From: Atrina japonica
Taxonomy: Eukaryota; Mollusca; Bivalvia; Pterioida; Pinnidae
Direction of reading: 5' to 3'
DNA length: 64,000 nucleotides
Assembly (NCBI GenBank): GCA_030159075.1
Contig: BROG01000140.1
Location: 1,137,001 to 1,201,000 of the forward strand
Shown: piece by piece, positions 18,291 to 31,017 of the stretch
Position numbering within the stretch: the first letter of the stretch is position 1
Layout of the letters: each line of letters opens with the position of its first letter
The notes under the pieces: generated by a model
Seen by the model: only the letters and a program-made list of their open reading frames with translations
Database searches by the model: none
Told to the model about the DNA's origin: nothing
Translations under genes and position numbers: made by a program

Positions 18291-18378
18291 GTGCGCACGT
18301 AGTAGCTGAGCTAGGGGCCTTTCAAATATCGATATTAGATATGTCCCATATGAGTGGCTCAGCTACTTACGTGCGCAC
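18291..18378. repeat. Palindromic foldback with 21-22-bp arms
   Basis: The arms GTGCGCACGTAGTAGCTGAGC (18,291-18,311) and GCTCAGCTACTTACGTGCGC with trailing AC (18,357-18,378) pair with one bulge. A related half recurs directly at 18,371-18,415 with GGGGCGTTTCAAATACC. Confidence 0.7.
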
Positions 18379-19091
18379 GAAATAGCTGAACCAATCATAT
18401 GGGGCGTTTCAAATACCCCATTTATTGGCAGAGCTGAAAGTATATTTTGAATTATGTGTATTGACGGATCTAGAGAGGATTGCAACCCCCCTATTAATTT
18501 GGTAATTTCTTTCGAAATAAAGACACTGTTAAAGTTTCTTTAAACATAGAATTAAATCAGTTATAGTGTGTGGAATTCAGAAAAAGGTTTCCCAGAGCTT
18601 TTAAAATTTCTTTCGTTTTTAGGCGTAAATGATTTACCAATGAAATATTTTGTTACGGGTAAGGAGGTCATTATTCAGTGTTTGGAAGCTACAAATTAGT
18701 CTTGTAAAAATTGGAAAAAAATATTTGGAGGAGTTTGCCCCCGGATCTTTTATATCATATATGGGATATGTTGTCTGAATCAACAGTCTTTTGAGATGTA
18801 TAATATAAATGCGATATATTAGCGGATTAACAGTGTACTTTCGTGTCTGGTAGTAAAAACAATCTATGTGTCCTCAGGCTTCCAATTTTTAAACAATTTC
18901 TTAAAGAAAAACTGTTCTGTATTGGAAAAAAGACACTTGTCCCATCAAACTGATAAATATTATTTTTAAATGACAGTGAAATCAATCGTTGGGTCGTGGA
19001 TACATATTTACCATATATGTCGATATGTTTTGCTAAATTCAAAAACTGAATGATTTGATTTCTTAAGAATAAAGTTAATACGGTATCAATA

Positions 19092-19315
19092 TATAAAAAA
19101 TTTCAGATACCAAAGTATAAATCAATAGAATATCCAGGACATAGAAACAAATCCGGTAAAAATAGACAAACACGGACCTCTGGAAACCAAGAGGTGGGAT
19201 CAGGTGCCATGGAGGAGTAAGCATCCCCTGTCGACCGATCACACCCGCCGTGAGTCCACAGTCAAATCCAATGAAACACGTGAGGAGTGTATCCTCGTCA
19301 CAACTGGTTACATTT
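19092..19315 (-). mobile_element. Penelope-like family, 3' tail fragment
   Basis: It matches the recurrent tail with GATACCAAAGTATAAATCAA, ACACGGACCTCTGGAAACCA, GCCATGGAGGAGTAAGCATC and CACCCGCCGTGAGTCCACAG. The same tail follows reverse-transcriptase coding sequence at 23.3-25.3 kb, so this is read as a strongly 5'-truncated copy on the minus strand. Confidence 0.65.
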
Positions 19316-19650
19316 GACAGTTATCTTGAATGCCTCGTTGACGTTTTCGATAATTTTCACCACAGCAACGGTTCAACTGATAATTAAGATTTTTGGCAGC
19401 TACAACTGTATTATACATTCATTTGTATTAAATCCCATTGTTAGTTACAAACGGCATGAATATTGATAAATTCTACAACTTTTTTATAATATAAAAGAAT
19501 TTTACAAAAGTATAAAAACATAACGCAGAAGAATACAATAAGTATCACTAATTTATTAAAAATATATATTTTGTAAATATTTAGAATTTATAAACTCACT
19601 ATTCAAAAGACTTTAAAAGACTGAACAGATCTGAATATACAACGGTTGAA

Positions 19651-19652
<2 letters not shown>

Positions 19653-19726
<74 letters not shown>

Positions 19727-19736
19727 TATATATATA
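19653..19736. repeat. (TA)n microsatellite
   Basis: A nearly pure TA run of about 80 bases. Confidence 0.95.
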
Positions 19737-20500
19737 ATTATTCACGTTAGTCACGTTAGTCACGTATTATAACATGGTAAAGGATTAATAAAATTGTAAT
19801 GTCTTCCCATTGTCAAAAACTGGCAAACATAACAGAAATATTGTCTACTAAAAAACTAGAGAAACTAAAGGAACATGAAATTGATTAAAGTAATCAACAT
19901 TGGTATTCACTTTATAAACTATGTCTCAAAATAATTCGATAGCTATATATATAAATATATATATACATTGATTTATTACTAGCCTCTGCTGAACTTTTAA
20001 CAGACAGTCTTACAGTGCATTTGATGATTGGTATATATTACAAGGCGATGCCCTTTAACATGAGACTTTTTAAGCCCAGTTCAAATCTTTATCGAACGAT
20101 TTCACTTTCTCGGTATACCGTAGATAATTTGCAACAAACCCAGACAAGTCCGCACCAGATGTAGACATTGCTAGGCAGCATCACGATGATTGTACGGTAG
20201 GCATCTGCAAGGTGTTCATGCGGAAGCCGTGCGGTTGTCTCGAGGCAGCCATACTGCAACCTTGCGAACTGCAAAATTAATCGCTTAGAAAATGTGCATG
20301 TCGAAAATCCAGTCGGTGACGTTTCAACAGCCCTATGGCCTTGTGTACGGAATTCTTCAGGCTGTCATACGTAAACCCATTGATTTTGCCAACAGTTGGC
20401 CGTAAATAGGTGTATGAATGCCGCAAGGCAGATCTGAACTGTGCTACATGCATGTCTTTCTACAGAGACGTGATTTGAAATTTTGTTATATTTTCCTTTA
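19737..20500. other. Intergenic region downstream of the transporter gene
   Basis: No gene was recognised. The part 20,080-20,460 is less AT-rich than its surroundings, suggesting an inserted non-autonomous element. Its 61-codon minus-strand frame has no protein signature. Confidence 0.35.
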
Positions 20501-20506
20501 TCCATA

Positions 20507-20512
20507 TTTATT
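20507..20512 (-). terminator. Candidate polyadenylation signal of the SLC1 gene
   Basis: The minus strand reads AATAAA about 415 bases after the stop codon at 20,925. Other AT-rich signals are possible; transcript data would decide. Confidence 0.3.
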
Positions 20513-20924
20513 CATAAGCTGTTTTACAAGAAAATATATTTTGTGTATTTTGTGAAAAGCAGGTCAGTGTCGTATGTATATACAAACAGTAGGGTCAAAT
20601 TAACGAATAATTGCCAAACTTCGATTCTCAAACCATTTTCACAAAATATGTAAGAGTTTAAGAATTTGTATGTCTGTGTTTATCTCTTTTTAGTTATTGT
20701 AGGCACACATCAAACTAATTAGTGAAAGCAGAAAGACGTTTGTTTGAAAAAAAAAACAGCTAATGCACCTTCAATAGTAAAAGATTTACACCTTGATAAA
20801 ATATGTCTGAACATAAGTAACAGAAATATAACTCTACAATCACGGATTTTATGAGTATATGGAGAACATAAAATGAAATATAAAAATACTGACGATATGA
20901 AATTAGAGTTTTCTTTGTTAGTTT

Positions 20925-21126
20925 TTACATTTTAGTCATATTTAAGTCATCTCCTTTATACGCGACATTTGGAATGCCATTTCCCTTTTCGTCTATGGTA
21001 ACTTCAACGTCATTTACATCCACAGATTTCGTGTCCAATTCCTCGAGATCTGCCCTGGAAAGGTGTTCAACAATTCCGGATCCGAATGAATCACCCAATA
21101 CATTTACAGCTGTCCGGAATCGATCC
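20925..21126 (-). CDS. SLC1 transporter coding exon 8 (C-terminus)
   Basis: Encodes [31 protein letters not shown] and an acidic cytoplasmic tail ending NMTKM, TAA at 20,925. The first base completes a Leu codon begun in exon 7. Confidence 0.92.
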
Positions 21127-24100
21127 CTTCAATTAAAGTAAGTACAACACAGACGTCAAGATGATGTAGTTCTTTGTTGAAATATTTGATAAAAAGTGCT
21201 ATCTTTAGTTTGATTTGAAAGAAGATTTGGTCCTCACAAGCAATTGAAAAAATCCTATATCACTTTTTGATTTGTAAACAGTTCTTTTTTCCTATTTTCT
21301 GAAGAATAAGTTATTTACGTTACGGCAGGGTTAGGGTTAGACTATATAAAATTCCACATTACAAAGTATAAATCTTCAGGATGGTCAGTACACATATGCA
21401 AATAATACTTACAAAAACCAGTCAATAGACAAAATGAGAGTAATTTCGTCTATAGGCAGTCCCACTGCTGTCAATACAATCGTCATAGTTACCAGACCAG
21501 CTTGTGGTACCCCAGCTGCACCTATGGCCGCGGCAGTGGAGGTCAAACTGTAAAACATAAGTACATGACTCGTATGTTTATATCAATCCATCCTTTCATC
21601 AGTCATGCATTCATCATTCATCCAGATATCCATCCATCCATCAATCAATCCATTCATCCAGCCAGCTATCCATCAAACCATCCATCAAGCCATCCATATC
21701 TTCAGGATGTCCAGGATACAAATACATTTGTAAACAGGATAAAATTACAGGTAAATCAGAAACTGCATCGACAATTATTTACATAAACCCACAAAGATGC
21801 GAGCCGCATGTTTAAAATGATAGGATATCAATGTAGCAATAATTAAAAAAGAATTAAAGATATCAGGCTAAACATGTTTTGGCTTTCAGTCGAAGTACAT
21901 GAGTAATTTATCGACACATATAACTAGTAAACAGATATATACCTTACTACAATAACTTCTCCGACATTCAAGTCTTGACCAATATGTTGAGCAATGAAAA
22001 TAGAAGCCACTGCTTCATACAACGCCGTTCCATCCATATTAATTGTGGCTCCTATTGGCGCTACAAACTTAGTAACACGAGGGTCCACCTTGTTGTTGTC
22101 TCTCAGACACTCCATGGTCACTGGGAGTGTCGCAGAACTACAAAAGACCAATAACACACATGTAGTGGAGAGTCATGTAATAAGTACATTGGCAACACAC
22201 AATGAGACAAGGTACCGGGGTGACGAAATAGCTATGAGTCAAGGTGGCGGGGGTGACAAGATAGCTACGAGTAAAGGTACCGGAGTGACGAGATAACTAT
22301 GAGTCAAGATACCGGGGTGACAAGATAGCTATGAGTCAATGTACCGGGATGACAAGATAGCTATGGGTCGAGGTACCGGGGTGACAAGAAAGCTATGAGT
22401 CAAGGTACCAGGAGGGGAAAAGATAGCTTGTGACACATTTATATTACATCTACACCTTATATTTACGGATTTCTCTATATGAATACAACGGTCAACTGTG
22501 AGAGTTTTCAGTGAATTTGACAATTTAAGCAAGAGGAATTCTAACATTTTACATACACATATTTAAAACTGTTTACTTTACAATGATTGACATAAAAAGT
22601 TATGTCAACTTGTATTAATACAACTTATATCAATGTCTCTCGTTGACCTTGATGTTGGCGTTCAGGGTTATTGTTGTGTGAGGAAACTGAAGTAGCCGAA
22701 AATAAACCAGGTGTCCGACTTGGCGACCATCATACGATCTCATATACCCCCTTGTCCAGTTCAAGGATCGTACTCGAGTCGCATTGGTTAGAAGCGAGTG
22801 CGCTAACCACTACGCTACCCGGATACATACACATTTGTTTAATAGATCGATTGTTTTTGGTTTTGACCGGACCAGATCCTGGACGCACTATAGAGGCTCT
22901 GACTTACATGTTTTATTGTTATCATTCGTGTATATAAAACATTTGGATTTGGGCCTATATTTTCATACTTGTTTCAATGCACCATTATATTTTGAGTTAA
23001 ATGCTTAAATATAAAAAAATCTCGGATACCAAAGTATAAATCAATAGAATGTCCAGGACATAGATACAAATCCGGTAATAATGGACAAACACGGACCTCT
23101 GGAAACCAAGAGGTGGGATAAGGTGCCATGGAGGAGTAAGCATCATCCCTTGTCGACCGGTCACACCCGCCGTGAGTCAAGTCTAATGAAGTACGTGAGT
23201 ACTTGTTGAACTTAGTGCATCTGGACCTTTCTGGAAGATCAGTTGTTTGTGTGTTTGTTCAAGGACATTCTAACTTTGTCATCAAGTTACTATTTTTAGT
23301 CACAGGGAATTTCTAGAATATAAAAATTTTCAGATACCAAAGTATAAATTTATAAAATGTCCAGGACATAGATACAAATCCGGTAATAATGGACAAACAC
23401 GGACCTCTGGAAACCAAGAGGTGGGATCTGGTACCATGGAGGAGTAAGCATCCCCTGTCGACCGGTCACACCCGCCGTAAGTCCACAGTCAAGTCCAATG
23501 AAACACGTGAGGAATGTATCCTCGTCACAATTGGTGCAGATATCTCAACAACCGCCAACGAAAAGGAAACTCAACATTTCACTTAGTGAAATAGAGTAAT
23601 CGCAAACAAGACTATTATACCGACCATAAAATTGCGGAACGTTGAATTTAAACGCAGTTGTCGATATCCCTGTGTCAATAATTTGTCAATGAGTAGTTTA
23701 TCTCTGTATATGATATCTTCATATGTTGTACACGCCCTGGCATATCAGATCATTTGTGAAATATAAACTGCATATGCGGGTGACTGAGGGATAATACTAC
23801 TTAAATATGGAAATTTTACGATGGGAAAGTCGAAATCGTCGCATTTGTCGTATAGTTTAGTTGCCAATTTTCCGTCTGTGTCTATATTAAGTAAAATGTC
23901 TAAGTATGAAGCGTGTTTACTTGATTCTGTTGTATCTTTAATTTCTAGTTCGCTGGGATATATCGCACTGACACATGTATGAAAATTGTCATTATTAATT
24001 GACAAAACGTCGCCGATATATCTAAATGTCAAATTAAAGGACACTGCTAACTTTTTCTTCTTTTGATTCAGCAGTTTCTGAATGAAGTCTGCTTCGTATG

Positions 24101-27100
24101 AATAAAGGAACATGTCGACCAATAAAGGGACACAATTGGTTCCCATAGGAATGCCGACAGTTTTTTGAAAGACCACGTCTCCGAACATTACAAATATATT
24201 GTCTATTAGAAATTTCAGCATGTTTTTAATCAACTTCAGTGTATGTATGTGTAGAATCAGAGTTGTGTTTGACAAAATAAGTATCCTGATAGCCAATCTC
24301 TAGATATTTAAATTTTTTGTGTACCATCTTTAGTGAAAAAACATTTTCTATGATGCTTAAATGTTTTTCTTTTAATTTTTTATATGGAATAGTTGTGTAA
24401 AAAGTAGAGAAGTCATATGTTTTGATACTGTGAATTCGAGAAAAATTGTGTGCTTTCAAATTTTCTAAAAGCTGTTTAGAATTTTTTAGTATCCACATCT
24501 GATTTTACACTGCTTCTGGAATAAGCAACTGTACAGTATTGATGAAGTTTCTCCTTAACGGCTGTCAATATCCTGGTAAGGATAAAGGTTTGGTAGAACA
24601 TTTGCTGGATCCTGCTATGTATCTTTGCTTATATGGGGTTTTATGAAGTTTAGGTATCCAATATAAATATGGTAGCTCAAAATCGGTATCCGTTGTAGGT
24701 ATATAAAATGAGTGTAATACGGACACGTGATTTTGAAGGATCTCGTCCTTTGAAAGTGAGCTACGTGTGTATGTAGGATTTCCAGAATTCGTATTAAACC
24801 CAAGTTCTTCTAATAAACAATTATAGTAATGTGCCTTACAAATAAAAACTAAATTATTTGAGGCTTTGTCTGCTGGTACCAGTACATATTTGTCATGTAA
24901 CCTATCCAGTTCAGTTACTACTTCTGGATCATTAAATACAGAGGGATAACGTGTTTTCATAGTCCCTTTAAGTTTTCGAATACGAGATTTTATTAACCAT
25001 CGTATGGCTTTCAGCCATTCAGACAAAATGTCTGCTTCTACGTCTTCATGTTTGGCCCATCGTCTGGCATAATCTTCGACAGAATTCATAGCTTAACTGA
25101 AATTCTAACGTGAATTAAAGGAACGGGCTTCCCGGTATTTAGGGTCCCTTAAAATAAGATTTTTGAGGCTTTAATTTTCAACAATAGAAACGTCGCCGGT
25201 GATGGCATGCCCGATAGGATTATATTTGAAATGAGATGAAGCACATGAACATGTGACAGTGTTGTGTAGAAGATGGTTGATGTCCAGGCACTGCAAAACC
25301 TGTTTGTAATTGAATAGCTTGAATGCTATGCTAGGTGTATAGCTATACTTGTTTTAATGCTGACAGGGTACGCTGACAACTTCCGGCCACCTGGTCCCAT
25401 CCGTTTGGTATTCGTAATTGTTCTTCGTGATGGGACCGTTATTATATCTAATTTGTCCTATTCTTATGGACTTGGAGTTACCAATATCCATTGGTACTTC
25501 TTCATTATACTCACTTGATCATTTTTTTGCGTAAATTCTATAACGAAGGCGATATATTTGGTGATTATTGATAGATTTGAAATATCAATTGTTTTCTAGT
25601 ACGATCAGGAAAACTAGTCATATTCATATTTAGTTTGAAAAAGGGGTAAATTACATCGCGATATTAAACGGGTAACTGAGAAAATATTTCGATATACCTT
25701 GATGCCGTTCCCCATGCCGTCAGTACAGCCTTTGTCATATTAAACATGAAAAGGAAGGGATTTTTCCGAGTTGCAACAAAGAACACAAGTGGCAGAATTA
25801 TGAATGCATGAATAAAAAGCCCAGCCAACACGGTAGCCATGTAATATGCCAGTTGCTGGAACATAACTCCCGGGTTCTCCATTTCAATCAGCTTAGCAGC
25901 GATCAGGAATATGATACCAAAAGGTGAGTACCTAGAATAAAACAAGAATGTAACTTGATTTTGAAAAACAATCACAAGTATAAAAATTGAATCCTTCGTC
26001 TCATGTTCTTGCAAGACGTAAAATTGAATGAACTTATGTTTCATGTTTTTCTCAGTTTCAACAAAGATTAATTTTATATTTGTGTGGAATTTTGTTTAGA
26101 TTATATTTCAATATATTTGACTGATAAACATAAAAATCTATATTATAATCAACTTTTTAGATGATTGAGACATATTGTATATTTATCTAAATTACTCACT
26201 AACTGATTATAACCCCTACATGTGTTTGGCATTGTTTATTTGTCATTGGCAATAAAAGACAATGTCAAATCATATAACACGATGACATGTAATCATAGTA
26301 CAAATTGCTAAGATGATAGATGCATGTTCTACTGATAAAGTTCGCGAATACATAAATTACCGCGAAATGCTGAGATGAGTGATGCATGTTCTGCTGATAA
26401 AGTTTGCGAATGCATATATTATGTTTTTGTTTGTTGGTGGGTAAGGTGTGTTAACACCATTCTCAACAATTATTACACGGTGGTGTCTAGTTTTCAATGG
26501 CGGAGGAGAAACATTGCTAATAAGACCCGTCTTTGCCAAGTAGGGTTGGGTTATTTGTCTAATAGGGATTTCCCACAGTTCCAGGCCTAAATATCCTCAC
26601 ACACAATACAAATATAAAAAGACACAACCCATAAACATTCTTCCATTCATTGTTAAAAACATTTACTCATTAACATATTTGCCAACGCACTGTTCAACAC
26701 ATTAACCCATCCACTCATCCAACACATATACCCATCCACTGTTCCAACACATTTACCAATCCACTGTGTCCAACACATTTACTCGTCCACTGTTATAACA
26801 TATTTACCCATCCACTGTTCCAACACATTTACCCATCCACTGTTCCAACACATTTACTCATCCACTGTTATAACATATTTACCCATCCACTGTATCAACA
26901 CATTTACCCATCCACTGTTATAACATATTTACCCATCCACTGTATCAACACATTTACCCATCCACTGTTATAACATATTTACCCATCCACTGTTATAACA
27001 TATTTACCCATCCACTGTTATAACATATTTACCCATCCACTGTTATAACATATTTACCCATCCACTGTTCCAACACATTTACTCATCCACTGTTATAACA

Positions 27101-30100
27101 TATTTACCCATCCACTGTATCAACACATTTACCCATCCACTGTTATATAACATATTTACCCATCCACTGTATCAACACATTTACTCATCCACTGTTATAA
27201 CATATTTACCCACGCACTGTTCCAACACATTAACCCATCCACTGTTATAACATATTTACCCATCCACTGTTATAACATATTTACCCATCCACTGTTATAA
27301 ACATATTTACCCATCCACTGTATCAACACATTTACCCATCCACATATATTTACCCATCCACTGTTATAACATATTTACCCATCCACTGTTATAACATATT
27401 TACCCATCCACTGTTATAACATATTTACCCATCCACTGTTATAACATATTTACCCATCCACTGTTATAACATATTTACCCATCCACTGTTCCAACACATT
27501 TACTCATCCACTGTTATAACATATTTACCCATCCACTGTATCAACACATTTACCCATCCACTGTTATAACATATTTACCCATCCACTGTATCAACACATT
27601 TACTCATCCACTGTTATAACATATTTACCCACGCACTGTTCCAACACATTAACCCATCCACTGTTATAACATATTTACCCATCCACTGTTATAACATATT
27701 TACCCATCCACTGTTATAACATATTTACCCATCCACTGTATCAACACATTTACCCATCCACTGTTATAACATATTTACCCATCCACTGTTATAACATATT
27801 TACCCATGTTATAACATATTTACCCATCCACTGTTTATAACACATTTACCCATCCACTGTTCCAACACATTTTACTATCCACTGTTATAACATATTTACC
27901 CATCCACTGTATCAACACATTTACCCATCCACTGTTATAACATATTTACCCATCCACTGTATCAACACATTTACTCATCCACTGTTATAAACATATTTAC
28001 CCACGCACTGTTCCAACACATTAACCCATCCACTGTTATAACATATTTACCCATCCACTGTTATAACATATTTACCCATCCACTGTTATAACATATTTAC
28101 CCATCCACTGTTCCAACACATTTACTCATCCACTGTTATAACATATTTACCCATCCACTGTATCAACACATTTACCCATCCACTGTTATAACATATTTAC
28201 CCATCCACTGTATCAACACATTTACTCATCCACTGTTATAACATATTTACCCACGCACTGTTCCAACACATTAACCCATCCAATGTTATAACACATTGAC
28301 TCATCCATTGTTATAACACATTTACCCATCCACTGTTCCAACACATTTACCCATCCACTGTTCCAACACATTTACTCGTCCACTGTTATAACATATTTAC
28401 CCATCCACTGTATCAACACATTTACCCATCCACTGTTATAACATATTTATCCATCCAATTTTCCAACACATTTACCCATCCACTGTTTCAACACATTTAC
28501 CCATCCACTGTTCCAACACATTTACCCATCCACTGTTCCAACACATATACTCATACACTGTTATAACATATTTACCCATCTACACAAAGTAATATTACTA
28601 ATTGTGCTTAAGTTTAAAACATTTCGAATCTTCTCTAGCTTTAAATGCATACTGTGAAATAGGAATATTTTGTGTGAATGGTATATACCATATAACAAGC
28701 ATGACAAGTTTCATGGTAGCTACATGCAAACAGTCAAACAGGTTCTTCAAAGGTCGACCTTCATCTCCCATTCGTGAAAGGACACCACCAAGAAATAAGG
28801 AAAAGACTACCAATCCTAGAATATTCATCCCTGAGGCAGTCTTTACTGATGGTGCGATTATTTGACGAATTGTTTTGTCCGTGACCGTTGCTGCAAAATC
28901 AATGAATGTTGAATAATTTTTATATCAAATCTATCATTTAAACAACTAGAATTAAAATAAAATTAACATTTAAAGCGGTAATCTCGGTCCGAAGTCACAT
29001 TACCTATTCACATATAATAATTCTTTTTCGTATATACATGACATAAATACAAACATACGGGCTTCCTTGACACGCTATTATCATCTAAAAATGTAACGAA
29101 AATTCATTTGCTTCTTCGGATTTAAACTAACGGCTACGACGGGTTAAAATAATACGAATTAATTTGATCTTTCAACCACCAGGTTACATCGGAAGATCTG
29201 AGATCTATATATGATATTAAATATTGTATAAAATATGTATGTAAAACTTTTGCTGACAGTGGCTTTAAGTCATTGATTTGAAGTACGGATGCCGGTTTTC
29301 CAGAGAAAGAGATCAATGGACAAAACGACAGCAAGCAGTGGGGAATTTTATTTTACAAATTGTAAGAAAGAAATCAAATAAAAGCATTGCACAGACAAAA
29401 ACATCCTAATTACCTATAGTTGTATTGTAATCTGATATGTTCCAAGCAGCCGTGCTACCATTAATAATCATTCCTGGGGTGCTTGTGATAGGCATTTCCG
29501 TGCTTTTTGTAATGATACTGACGATATCTTCGGTCTTGGATTCTGTAACTTGCTAGAAGTGTAGGATACATTACAGATCATGTTAAAGCATAGTTTCATT
29601 TGAGAAAGTTTCTAATGTGACACGAAAATTCAGTGATCTTTTCTGCATATACACTTTTTTCATTGGTGATAAAACATTTGTAAGTTACCACTTAATTTAT
29701 ACATATATTTCTAATGCTGAGACCCTACTTACAGGTGAACCTAAATAACGTGTAATGGAAAATTTATAAACTTCAAAAAGTTAAGTTTTATGGCGTTTAT
29801 GCATATCAATCGGCATTTCAAATTATTAACAACCTTTAAGCAAATTTAATGCATATATAGCCATTTGGCATGAAATCAATAAACTTGTAAAATATTGATA
29901 GATAGACAGAATATGTCGTAACTGTGAATCTATCAAGATAAAAGGTTTATACTACAACAGAAAATAATATGTGATCAGTGAGTTAAAGATGAACAGTGGG
30001 CTTTTGAATCACACTGCCACACTCAGCATCCAAGTTTATTGTTTTGATCATACTGATGTTTAAAATCTAATGCACTCATGTTTCGCGTTGTCTTGTTTCG

Positions 30101-30978
30101 ATGGAGCTAAAAATTGACTGGGGATTAAGGTTTCATTGCTTGTTGTATATGCCTTAAAGTTTTGTGGATCGATTTCGATGCACTTGTTGAACATTACTGT
30201 TTACATATCATATTACATATTGAAACACGTAGTGTCTATAATTACTTGTTTCAATAATGAAACGTCAAACATATCATTTTACTACTTTAAGTAATAAATT
30301 GGTATTGAAATTATCAAATCTAAATAATAAGTCAGTAACTAATGTTTAAATCGCATTTATATTTTCAACACAGTAATTTGGTCATTGATAAAGGTGGTGG
30401 CAAGGATAAGCCTATGTCTAATATTTCGACGCCTTGTGGTGGATCTCTTTTCCTGACAGGAGAATCTTCCCTACCCTATCAGCTGTAAAACAGGCAAAGG
30501 ATAAACCTAACTTTTACCATTATGTTGTTGACAAAAAGTTAAAACGTATCTAATTATGAGGATACTTTGTTTTATTAACATAGTTGATTTGTTCTAAGCA
30601 GACACTTACACCTTCGGTAGATAGATTTCATTGCTACTAAACAATCATCAAAGAAAATAGAATGTTGAGTAGAAGTAGGCCTAATTACTGTAGAAAATTA
30701 TAAACTTATTATTCAATAAAAATATGAAATACTTTCAACGTAAATACAATTACTGAACGCTTTTCAATGTGTATTTACTTTCAAACTCGTACACTGTAAC
30801 GAACACTCATACCTTTGCAAAGCACGCTTGTATCAAGTTGCTTGGAAAACAGTTTCTGTAAAATAAAATTAGTTATACACAACTAGAGTGTTCAAATAAA
30901 TAATGTATCATCAATAAAACAACCACCACGACTCACAACATCAATAATGATTATGATAATAATGATGATACTCCTGTG

Positions 30979-31017
<39 letters not shown>

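Noticed and set aside
26680..28585. CRISPR-like regular array
   Set aside because: Unit and spacer are the same 25-bp sequence in tandem, there are no unique spacers, and the host is eukaryotic; it is a minisatellite.
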